Shown piece by piece: positions 50,701 through 61,720 of a DNA stretch of 64,000 bases. Made by a program: the position numbers and the translations under genes. This DNA comes from Calliopsis andreniformis. Lineage: Eukaryota > Arthropoda > Insecta > Hymenoptera > Andrenidae. The stretch covers positions 1,922,001-1,986,000 of the forward strand of contig NW_027480482.1 of the NCBI RefSeq assembly GCF_051401765.1. Direction: 5' to 3'. The stretch's first letter is position 1; the number at the start of each line of letters is the position of its first letter. Under the pieces are notes generated by a model, which had not been told where the DNA came from, ran no database searches, and saw only the letters and a list, made by a program, of their open reading frames with translations.

Positions 50701-53700
50701 AATCCTCAACCCTGAGCCCTCATTAACAATCCTCAATCCTCAATCCTCAATCCTCAACTCTCAATCCTCAATCCTCAGCCCTCAGTCCTCAAACCTCAAT
50801 CGTCAACCCTCAGCCCTCATCCTCAATCTTCAATCCTCAATCCTCAATCCTCAATCCCCAATCCTCAATCTTCAATCCTCGATACTCTTTCTTCAATCCT
50901 CAATCCTCAATCCTCAATCCTCAATCCTCATTCTTCAATCCTCAATACCCAATCCTCAATCTTCAATCCTCAATCCTCAATCCTCAATTCTCAATCCTCA
51001 ATCCTCAATCATCAGACCTCAAACATCAATACTCAGCCCTCAGTCCTCGTCCTCAATCCACAGCCCTCAATCCTCAATCCTCAACCTTCAATCATCAATA
51101 TTCAATCTTCAATCCTCAATCCTCAATCCCCAATCCTCAATCCTCAAACCTCAATGTTCAATCCTCAATACTCAATCCCCAATCTTCAATCCTCAATCCT
51201 CAATCCTCAATCCTCAATCCTCAATCCTCAGTCCTCAATCCTCAATCCTCATTCCTCATTCTTCAATCCTGAATACCCAACCCTCAATCTTCAATCCTCA
51301 ATCCTCAATCCTCAGACCTCAAACATCAAGACTCAGCCCTCAGTCCTCGTCCGCAATCCACAACCCTCAATACTCAATACTCAATCTTCAATCATCAATA
51401 TTCATTCTTCAATCCTCAATCCTCAATCCTCAATCCTCAATCCTCAATCCTCAAACCTCAGTGTTCAATCCTCAATACCCAATCCTCAATCTTCAATCCT
51501 CAATAATCAATCCTCAATTCACAATCCTCAATCCTCAATCCTCAGTCCTTAAACCACAATCCTGAATCCCCAATCCTGAGTCCTCAATCTTCAGCACTCA
51601 ATCCTAAACAATGAGTTGTCAATCCTCAATCGTCAATAGAATATCCTCAGTTCAGAGCTATCAATACGCAATACTCAGTCTGCAATCTTCAATCTTCAAT
51701 CCTCAATCCTCAATCCTCAATCCTCAATCCTCAATCCTCAATTCTCAATCCTCGATCCTCAGTCCTCAATCCTCAATCCTCAGTCCTCAAACCTCAATCC
51801 TCAATCTTCAGACCTCAGACCTCAACAATCAGTTGTCAATCCTCAATCCTCAATAGAATATCATCAATTCACACTTTTCAGTACTCAATATTCAACCTGC
51901 AATCTTCAAATCTCTGTCCACAAACATCAATTCTCATCACTCAGCCCTCAACACTCAGTCCCCAATCCTCAATCCTCAATCCTCAATCATCAACTCTCAA
52001 TCCTCAGTTCTCAATCTTTAATCCACAATACTCAATCTGCAGTCCTCAATCCTCAATCCTCAATCCTCAATTCTCAATCCTCAATCCTCAGTCCTCAGTC
52101 CTCAAACCTCAATCCTCAACCCTCAATCCTCAATCCTCAATCCTCAATCCTCAATCCTGAATACTCAATCTTCAATCCTCAATCCTCAATCCTCAAACCT
52201 CAATTATCAATCCTCAACCCTCAATCCTCAGTCCTCGAACCTCAATTCTGAATCCGCAATTCTGAATCCTCAATCTTCAGCCCTCAGTCATCAACAATCA
52301 GTTGTCAATCTTCAATCCTCAATAGAATATCCTCAAGTCACAGTTTTCAATACTCAATACTCAATCTGCAATCTTCAAACTTCTATCCACAATCATCAAT
52401 TCTCATCACTCAACCCTCAGCACTCAGTCTTCAATGCTCAATCCTCAATCCTCAATCCTCAATCTTCAATCCTTAATACTGAATCTTCAATCCTCAATCC
52501 TCAATCCTCAATACGCAATCCTCAATCCTCAATCTTCAACACTCAGTCCCCAATCCTCAATCTTCAATCCTCAATACTCAATCCTCTATACTCAATCTTC
52601 GATCCTCAATCCTCAATCCTCAATCCTCAATCCTCATTCTTCAATCCTCAATACCCAAACCTCAATCTTCAATCCTCAATCCTCAATCCTCAATCCTCAA
52701 TCCTCAATCCTCAATCCTCAATCCTCATTCTTCAATCCTCAATACCCAATCCTCAATCTTCAATCCTCAGTCCCCAATCCTCAATCTTCAATCCTCAATA
52801 CTCAATCCTCAATCCTCAATCCTCAATCCTCAATCCTCAACCCTCAAACCTGAATACTCAATCTTCAATCCTCAATCCTCAATCCTCAATCCTCAATCCT
52901 CAATCCTCAACCATCAATCCTCAATCTTCAATACTCAATCCTGAATCCTCAATCCTCATTCTTCAATCCTCAATACCCAATCCTCAATCTTCAATCCTCA
53001 ATCCTCAATCCTCAATTCTCAATCCTCAATCCTCAATCCTCAGACCTCAAACATCAATACTCAGCCCTCAGTCCTCGTCCTCAATCCACAACACTGAATC
53101 CTCAATCCTCAATCCTCAATCCTCAATCCTGAATACTCAATCTTCAATCCTCAATCCTCAATCCTCAAACCTGAATTCTCAATCCTCAATCCTCAATCCT
53201 CAGTCCTCGAACCTCAATTCTGAATCCGCAATTCTGAATCCTCAATCTTCAGCCCTCAGTCATCAACAATCAGTTGTCAATCTTCAATCCTCAATAGAAT
53301 ATCCTCAAGTCGCAGTTTTCAATACTCAATACTCAATCTGCAATCTTCAAACTTCTATCCACAATCATCAATTCTCATCACTCAACCCTCAGCACTCAGT
53401 CTTCAATGCTCAATCCTCAATCCTCAATCCTCAATCTTCAATCCTTAATACTGAATCTTCAATCCTCAACCCTCAATCCTCAATACGCAATCCTCAATCC
53501 TCAATCTTCAACACTCAGTCCCCATTCCTCAACCTTCAATCCTCAATACTCCATCCTCAATCCTCAATCCTCAATCCTCAATCCTCAATCCTCAATCCTG
53601 AATATCCAATCTTCAATCCTCAATCCTCAATCCTCAATCCTCAATCATCAATCCTTAATCTTCAATACTCAATACTCAATCCTCAATCCTCAATGCTCAA

Positions 53701-54702
53701 TACTCAATCGTCAATCTTCAATCCTCTATACTCAATCTTCGATCCTCAATCCTCAATCCTCAATCCTCAATCCTCATTCTTCAATCCTCAATACCCAACC
53801 CTCAATCTTCAATCCTCAATCCTCAATCCTCAATCCTCAATCCTCAATCCTCAATCCTCAATCCTCATTCTTCAATCCTCAATACCCAATCCTCAATCTT
53901 CAATCCTCAGTCCCCAATCCTCAATCTTCAATCCTCAATACTCAATCCTCAATCCTCAATCCTCAATCCTCAACCCTCAAACCTGAATACTCAATCTTCA
54001 ATCCTCAATCCTCAATCCTCAATCCTCAACCATCAATCCTCAATCTTCAATACTCAATCCTGAATCCTCAATCCTCATTCTTCAATCCTCAATACCCAAT
54101 CCTCAATCTTCAATCCTCAATCCTCAATCCTCAATTCTCAATCCTCAATCCTCAATCCTCAGCCCTCAAACATCAATACTCAGCCCTCAGTCCTCGTCCT
54201 CAATCCACAGCACTCAATCCTCAATCCTCAATCTTCAATCCTCAATCCTCAATCCTCAATCCTCAATACTCATTCTTCAATCCTCAATACCCAATCCTCA
54301 ATCTTCAATCCTCAATCCTCAATCCTCAATTCTCAATCCTCAATCCTCAATCCTCAGACCTCAAACATCAATACTCAGCCCTCAGTCCTCGTCCTCAATC
54401 CACAACACTCAATCCTCAATCCTCAATCCTCAATCCTCAATCCTGAATACTCAATCTTCAATCCTCAATCCTCAATCCTCAAACCTCAATTCTCAATCCT
54501 CAATCCTCAATCCTCAGTCCTCGAACCTCAATTCTGAATCCGCAATTCTGAATCCTCAATCTTCAGCCCTCAGTCATCAACAATCAGTTGTCAATCCTCA
54601 ATCCTCAATAGAATATCCTCAATTCACAGTTTTCAATACTCAATACTCAATCTGCAATCTTCAAACTTCTATCCACAATCATCAATTCTCATCACTCAAC
54701 CC
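50701..54702. repeat. Second B-free satellite stretch
   Basis: A at 51600 (truncated), 51817, 52286, 53258 and 54572; C at 51014, 51314, 53042, 54161 (AGCCCTC variant) and 54356. About 500 bp from 52584 recur at 53723 (offset 1,139; shared CTCTATACTC-AATCTTC-GATCCTC string). The longest + open frame in the window, 53406-54446 (346 codons of SSILNPQ-like heptapeptide), lies here and is a by-product of the repeat. Confidence 0.83.
51600..51696. repeat. A element truncated after heptamer 13
   Basis: Runs normally through AATCTGC-AATCTTC-type heptamers 12-13 and then continues directly into ordinary AATCTTC-AATCCTC array, with no TATCCAC, AAACATC or ATCACTC. The break falls at the same internal point as the two outer junctions of the 5-kb unit. 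Confidence 0.83.
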
Positions 54703-56127
54703 TCAGCACTCAGTCTTCAATGCTCAATCCTCAATCCTCAATCCTCAATCTTCAATCCTTAATACTGAATCTTCAATCCTCAATCCTCAATCCTCAATAC
54801 GCAATCCTCAATCCTCAATCTTCAACACTCAGTCCCCAATCCTCAATCTTCAATCCTCAATACTCAATACTCAATCCTCAATCCTCAATCCTCAATCCTG
54901 AATATCCAATCTTCAATCGTCAATCCTCAATCCTCAATCCTCAATCCTCAATCCTCAATCATCAATCCTTAATCTTCAATACTCAATACTCAATCCTCAA
55001 TCCTCAATCCTCAATACTCAACCATCAATCCTCAATTCTCAATACTCAATAGAATGTCCTGAATTCTCAGGATTCTATACTCAAACCTCAACCCTCAGCC
55101 CTGAGCCCTCATTCACAATCCTCAATCCTCAACCCTCAATCCTCAATTCTCAATCCTCAATCCCCAATCCTCAATTCTCAATACTCAACCATCAATCCTC
55201 AATTCTCAATACTCAATAGAAAACCTTAATTCCCAGGATTCTATACTCAAACCTCAATCCTCAACCCTGAGCCCTCATTCACAATCCTCAATCCTCAATC
55301 CTCAATCCTCAACTCTCAATCCTCAATCCTCAGCCCTCAGTCCTCAAACCTCAATCCTCAACCCTCAGCCCTCATCCTCAATCTTCAATCCTCAATCCTC
55401 AATCCTCAATCCCCAATCCTCAATCTTCAATCCTCAATACTCTTTCTTCAATGCTCAATCCTCAATCCTCAATCCTCAATCCTCATTCTTCAATCCTCAA
55501 TACCCAATCCTCAATCTTCAATCCTCAATCCTCAATCCTCAATTCTCAATCCTCAATCCTCAATCCTCAGACCTCAACACTCAATCCTCAGTCCTAAAAC
55601 CACAATCCTGAATCCTCAATCCTGAATCCTCAATCTTCAGCACTCAGTCCTCAACAATCAGTTGTCAATCCTCAATCCTCAATAGAGTATCCTGAGTTCA
55701 GAGTTTTCAATACGCAATACTCAGTCTGCAATCTTCAAATCTCTATCCACAAACATCAATTCTCATCACTCAACCCTCAACACTCAGTCCCCAATCCTCA
55801 ATCTTCAATGCTCAATCTTCAATCCTCAATCATCAATCCCCAATCCTAAATTCTCAATCTTTAATCCCCAATACTCAATCTTCAATCCTCAATCCTCAAT
55901 CCTCAATCCTCAATTCTCAATCCTCAATCCTCAGTCCTCAGTCCTCAGACCTCAATCCTCAACCCTCAGCCCTCATCCTCAATCCTCAATCCTCAATCCT
56001 CAGCCCTCAGTCCTCAAACCGCAATCCTCAACCCTCAGCCCTCATCCTCAATCTTCAATCCTCAATCCTCAATCCTCAATCCCCAATCCTCAATCTTCAA
56101 TCCTCAATACTCTTTCTTCAATCATCA
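54703..56127. repeat. Dispersed duplicate block, left copy (partner 61721-63152)
   Basis: Offset is 7,018 at the start and 7,025 from about 54,900 (one extra heptamer in the right copy). Shared rare features are the TAGAATGTCCTGA form of B (55050/62075), the degenerate B' with TAGAAAACC (55217/62242), AATAGAG in A (55681/62706) and AGTCCTA-AAACCAC. The left junction is at the end of an A element. Confidence 0.9.
55050..55243. repeat. B-B' pair with decayed B'
   Basis: B at 55050 has GTCCTGA for ATCCTGA (the change falls in the bulge). B' at 55217 is 27 bp, begins TAGAAAACCTTA and has CCCAGG on the right side, so most of the stem is lost. Start-to-start spacing is still 167 bp. Confidence 0.87.
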
Positions 56128-56177
56128 ATCCTCAATCCTCAATCCTCATTCCTCATCCTTCAATCCTCAATACCCAA

Positions 56178-56855
56178 TCCTCAATTTTCAATCCTCAATC
56201 CTCAATCCTCGATTCTCAATCCTCAATCCTCAATCCTCAGACCTCAAACATCAATACTCAGCCCTCAGTCCTCGTCCTCAATCCACAACCCTCAATCCTC
56301 AATCCTCAATCTTCAATCATCAATATTCATTCTTCAATCCTCAATCCTCAATCCTCAATCCTCAATCCTCAATCCTCAAACCTCAATGTTCAATCCTCAA
56401 TACCCAATCCTCAATCTGCAATCCTCAATAGTCAATCCTCAATCCACAATCCTCAATCCTCAATCCTCAGTCCTCAAACCACAAACCTGAATCCCCAATC
56501 CTGAGTCCTCAACCTTCAGCACTCAGTCCTCAACAATGAGTTGTCAATCCTCAATCCTCAATAGAATATCCTCAGTTCAGAGTTATCAATACGCAATACT
56601 CAGTCTGCAATCTCCAAATCTCTATCCACAAACATCAATTCTCATCACTCAACCCTCAACACTCAGTCCCCAATCCTCAATCCTCAATACTCAACCATCA
56701 ATCCTCAATTCTCAATACTCAATAGAAAACCTTAATTCTCAGGATTCTATACTCAAACCTCAATCCTCAACCCTGAGCCCTCATTCACAATCCTCAATCC
56801 TCAATCCTCAATCCTCAACTCTCAATCCTCAATCCTCAGCCCTCAGTCCTCAGAC
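56178..56855. repeat. 2.06-kb-offset duplicate, left copy (partner 58235-58912)
   Basis: Offset 2,057, checked at 56184, 56281, 56536 and 56723. Contains C at 56240, A at 56525 (ATGAGTT, GTTATC subtype) and the decayed B' at 56723. Confidence 0.87.
56723..56749. repeat. Decayed B' element
   Basis: 27-bp TAGAAAACCTTA form with an intact right arm (TCAGGATTCTA), 198 bp after the A at 56525. No B precedes it. Confidence 0.82.
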
Positions 56856-57007
56856 CTCAACCCTCAGCCCTCATCCTCAATCCTCAATCCTCAATCCTCA
56901 GCCCTCAGTCCTCAAACCGCAATCCTCAACCCTCAGCCCTCATCCTCAATCTTCAATCCTCAATCCTCAATCCTCAATCCCCAATCCTCAATCTTCAATC
57001 CTCAATA

Positions 57008-57873
57008 CTCTTTCTTCAATCCTCAATCCTCAATCCTCAATCCTCAGCCCTGAGTCCTCAAACCGCAATCCTCAACCCTCAGCCCTCATCCTCAATCTTC
57101 AATCCTCAATCCTCAATCCTCAATCCCCAATCCTCAATCTTCAATCCTCAATACTCTTTCTTCAATCCTCAATCCTCAATCCTCAATCCTCATTCCTCAT
57201 TCTTCAATCCTCAATACCCAATCCTCAATCTTCAATCCTCAATCCTCAATCCTCGATTCTCAATCCTCAATCCTCAATCCTCAGACCTCAAACATCAATA
57301 CTCAGCCCTCAGTCCTCGTCCTCAATCCACAACCCTCAATCCTGAATCCTCAATCTTCGGCCCTCAGTCCTCAACAATCAGTTGTCAATCCTCAATCCTC
57401 AATAGAATATCCTCAATTCACAGTTTTCAATACATAATACTCAATCTGCAATCTTCAAACCTCTATCCACAGACAACAATTCCCATTACTCATCCCTTAA
57501 CACTCAGTCCTCAATGTTCAATCCTCAATCCTCAATACTCAATCGTCAATCTTCAATCCTCTATACTCAATCTTCGATCCTCATTCCTCAATCCTCAATC
57601 CTCAATCCTCATTCTTCAATCCTCAATACCCAATCCTCAATCTTCAATCCTCAATCCTCCATCCTCGATTCTCAATCCTCAATCCTCAATCCTCAGACCC
57701 CAAACATCAATACTCAGCCCTCAGTCCTCGTCCTCAATCCACAACCCTCAATCCTCAATCCTCAATCTTCAACCATCAATATTCATTCTTCAATCCTCAA
57801 TCCTCAATCCTCAATCCTCAATCCTCAATCCTCAAACCTCAATGTTCAATCCTCAATACCCAATCCTCAATCT
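57008..57873. repeat. Dispersed duplicate block, left copy (partner 63135-64000)
   Basis: Matches the last 866 bp of the window at offset 6,127 and continues past the right edge. Contains the ACATAATAC subtype of A (57366) with AATTCCC-ATTACTC at heptamers 17-18. Part (57045-57648) also recurs at 59564-60167 (offset 2,519). Confidence 0.88.
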
Positions 57874-57913
57874 TCAATCCTCAATAATCAATCATCAATC
57901 CACAATCCTCAAT

Positions 57914-58239
57914 CCTCAATCCTCAGTCCTCAAACCTCAATCCTGAATCCTCTATCCTGAATCCTCAATCTTCAGACCTGAGACCTCAACAATCAGTTGT
58001 CAATCCTCAATCCTCAATAGAATATCATCAATTCACACCTTTCAATACTCAATATTCAACCTGCAATCTTCAAATCTCTGTCCACAAACATCAATTCTCA
58101 TCACTCAGCCCTCAACACTCAGTCCCCAATCCTCAATCTTCAATCCTCAATCATCAATTCTCAATCCTCAGTTCTCAATCTTTAATCCACAATACCTAAT
58201 CTTCAGTCCTCAATCAACAATCCTCAATCCACAATCCTC
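57914..58239. repeat. Dispersed duplicate block, left copy (partner 60992-61317)
   Basis: Offset 3,078. Shared rare features: CTCTATCCTG, AGACCTG-AGACCTC just before A (57981/61059), TCTGTCCAC inside A, and AATACCTAATC downstream. Confidence 0.86.
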
Positions 58240-58912
58240 AATTTTCAATCCTCAATCCTCAATCCTCGATTCTCAATCCTCGATCCTCAATCCTCAGACC
58301 TCAAACATCAATACTCAGCCCTCAGTCCTCGTCCTCAATCCACAACCCTCAATCCTCAATCCTCAATCTTCAATCATCAATATTCATTCTTCAATCCTCA
58401 ATCCTCAATCCTCAATCCTCAATCCTCAATCCTCAAACCTCAATGTTCAATCCTCAATACCCAATCCTCAATCTGCAATCCTCAATAATCAATCCTCAAT
58501 CCACAATCCTCAATCCTCAATCCTCAGTCCTCAAACCACAATCCTGAATCCCCAATCCTGAGTCCTCAACCTTCAGCACTCAGTCCTCAACAATGAGTTG
58601 TCAATCCTCAATCCTCAATAGAATATCCTCAGTTCAGAGTTATCAATACGCAATACTCAGTCTGCAATCTCCAAATCTCTATCCACAAACATCAATTCTC
58701 ATCACTCAACCCTCAACACTCAGTCCCCAATCCTCAATCCTCAATACTCAACCATCAATCCTCAATTCTCAATACTCAATAGAAAACCTTAATTCTCAGG
58801 ATTCTATACTCAAACCTCAATCCTCAACCCTGAGCCCTCATTCACAATCCTCAATCCTCAATCCTCAATCCTCAACTCTCAATCCTCAATCCTCAGCCCT
58901 CAGTCCTCAAAC
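58235..58912. repeat. 2.06-kb-offset duplicate, right copy (partner 56178-56855)
   Basis: Contains C at 58296, A at 58582 and the decayed B' at 58780. From about 58900 the array switches to match 55.3-56.0 kb (offset 3,570, for example AGTCCTA-AAACCAC at 55591/59161), so this piece joins two sources. Confidence 0.86.
58780..58806. repeat. Decayed B' element
   Basis: Copy of the 56723 element at offset 2,057. Confidence 0.82.
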
Positions 58913-59215
58913 CTCAATCCTCAACCCTCAGCCCTCATCCTCAATCTTCAATCTTCAATCCCCAATCCTCAATCCTCAATCCCCAATCCTCAATCTTCAA
59001 TCCTCAATACTCTTTCTTCAATGCTCAATCCTCAATCCTCAATCCTCAATCCTCATTCTTCAATCCTCAATACCCAATCCTCAATCTTCAATCCTCAATC
59101 CTCAATCCTCAATTCTCAATCCTCAATCCTCAATCCTCAGACCTCAACCCTCAATCCTCAGTCCTAAAACCACAATCCTGAATCCTCAATCCTGAATCCT
59201 CAATCTTCAGCACTC

Positions 59216-59362
59216 AGTCCTCAACAATCAGATGTCAATCCTCAATCCTCAATAGAATATCCTCAGTTCAGAGTTTTCAATACGCAATACTCAGCCTGCA
59301 ATCTTCAAATCTCTATCCACAAACATCAATTCTCATCACTTAACCCTCAATCTTCAATCCTC
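59216..59362. repeat. A element with altered ends
   Basis: AGATGTC replaces AGTTGTC at heptamer 3. The final heptamers after ATCACTT-AACCCTC are replaced by AATCTTC-AATCCTC array, so the AACACTC-AGTCCTC end is missing. Confidence 0.8.
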
Positions 59363-59563
59363 AATCTTCAATCCTCAATCTTCAATCCTCAATCATCAAT
59401 CCCCAATCCTAAATTCTCAATCTTTAATCCCCAATACTCAATCTTCAATTCTCAATCCTCAATCCTCAATCCTCAATTCTCAATCCTCAATCCTCAGTCC
59501 TCAGTCCTCAGACCTCAATCCTCAACCCTCAGCCCTCATCCTCAATCCTCAATCCTCAATCCT

Positions 59564-60167
59564 CAGCCCTCAGTCCTCAAACCGCAATCCTCAACCCTCA
59601 GCCCTCATCCTCAATCTTCAATCCTCAATCCTCAATCCTCAATCCCCAATCCTCAATCTTCAATCCTCAATACTCTTTCTTCAATCCTCAATCCTCAATC
59701 CTCAATCCTCATTCCTCATTCTTCAATCCTCATTACCCAATCCTCAATCTTCAATCCTCAATCCTCAATCCTCGATTCTCAATCCTCAATCCTCAATCCT
59801 CAGACCTCAAACATCAATACTCAGCCCTCTGTCCTCGTCCTCAATCCACAACCCTCAATCCTGAATCCTCAATCTTCGGCCCTCAGTCCTCAACAATCAG
59901 TTGTCAATCCTCAATCCTCAATAGAATATCCTCAATTCACAGTTTTCAATACATAATACTCAATCTGCAATCTTCAAACCTCTATCCACAGACAACAATT
60001 CCCATTACTCATCCCTTAACACTCAGTCCTCAATGTTCAATCCTCAATCCTCAATACTCAATCGTCAATCTTCAATCCTCTATACTCAATCTTCGATCCT
60101 CATTCCTCAATCCTCAATCCTCAATCCTCATTCTTCAATCCTCAATACCCAATCCTCAATCTTCAAT
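59564..60167. repeat. Duplicate block, copy of 57045-57648
   Basis: Offset 2,519. Contains C at 59812 and the ACATAATAC-type A at 59885. After about 60168 the copy switches to near-canonical array, then rejoins the same source about 160 bp out of step (offset 2,680 near 60331). Confidence 0.85.
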
Positions 60168-61720
60168 CCTCTATCCTCAATCCTCAATCCTCAATCCTCA
60201 ATCCTCAATCCTCAATCCTCAATCCTCATTCTTCAATCCTCAATACCCAATCCTCAATCTTCAATCCTCAATCCTCAATCCTCATTCCTCATTCTTCAAT
60301 CCTCAATACCCAATCCTCAATCTTCAATCCTCAATCCTCCATCCTCGATTCTCAATCCTCAATCCTCAATCCTCAGACCCCAAACATCAATACTCAGCCC
60401 TCAGTCCTCGTCCTCAATCCACAACCCTCAATCCTCAATCCGCAACCTTCAATCATCAATATTCATTCTTCAATCCTCAATCCTCAATCCTCAATCCTCA
60501 ATCCTCAATCCTCAAACCTCAATGTTCAATCCTCAATACCCAATCCTCAATCTTCAATCCTCAATAATCAATCCTCAATCCACAATCCTCAATCCTCAAT
60601 CCTCAGTCCTCAAACCACAATCCTGAATCCCCAATCCTGACTCCTCAATCTTCAGCACTCAGTCCTCAACAATGAGTTGTCAATCCTCAATCCTCAATAG
60701 AATATCCTCAGTTCAGAGTTATCAATACGCAATACTCAGTCTGCCATCTCCAAATCTCTATCCACAAACATCAATTCTCATCACTCAACCTTCAACACTC
60801 AGTCCCCAATCCTCAATCTTCAATCCTCAATCCTCAATCCTCAATCCTCAATCCTCAATCCGCAATTCTCAATCCTCGATCCTCAGTCCTCAGTCCTCAA
60901 ACCTCAATCCTCAAACCTCAGCTCTCATCCTCAATCCTCAATCCACAATCTTCAATCCTCAGTCCTCGATCGTCAATCCTCAATACTCAATCCTCAATCC
61001 TCAGTCCTCAAACCTCAATCCTGAATCCTCTATCCTGAATCCTCAATCTTCAGACCTGAGACCTCAACAATCAGTTGTCAATCCTCAATCCTCAATAGAA
61101 TATCATCAATTCACACCTTTCAATACTCAATATTCAACCTGCAATCTTCAAATCTCTGTCCACAAACATCAATTCTCATCACTCAGCCCTCAACACTCAG
61201 TCCCCAATCCTCAATCTTCAATCCTCAATCATCAATTCTCAATCCTCAGTTCTCAATCTTTAATCCACAATACCTAATCTTCAGTCCTCAATCAACAATC
61301 CTCAATCCACAATCCTCAATCCTCAATCCTCAATCCTCATTCTTCAATCCTCAATCCCCAATCCTCAATCTTCAATCCTCAATCCTCAATCCTCAATTCT
61401 CAATCCTCAATCCTCAGTCCTCAGCCCTCAAACCTCAATCCTCAACCCTCAGCCCTCATCCTCAATCCTCTATCCTCAATCGTCAATCCTCAACCTTCAA
61501 TCCTCAGTACTCAACCTTCAATCCTCGATCCTCAGTCCTCAAACCTCAATTCTGAAGCCTCAATCCTGAATCCTCAATCTTCGGCCCTCAGTCCTCAACA
61601 ATCAGTTGTCAATCCTCAATCCTCAATAGAATATCCTCAATTCACAGTTTTCAATACATAATACTCAATCTGCAATCTTCAAACCTCTATCCACAGACAA
61701 CAATTCCCATTACTCATCCC
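60168..61720. repeat. Mosaic A/C satellite
   Basis: A at 60661, 61059 and 61590; C at 60374. 60992-61317 is the right copy of 57914-58239. The A at 61590 has the ACATAATAC type in its middle but ends like the A at 54572 (AGTCTTC-AATGCTC), so the junction of the 61.7-kb duplication lies within it. Confidence 0.83.

Noticed and set aside
53406..54446. 346-codon open frame on the + strand
   Set aside because: Pure SSILNPQ-type heptapeptide repeat with no domain. The frame is open because the heptamer has no stop in any + frame; overlapping frames (53693-53986) read the same peptide. Its start is a variant AATGCTC heptamer, with no promoter or leader visible.
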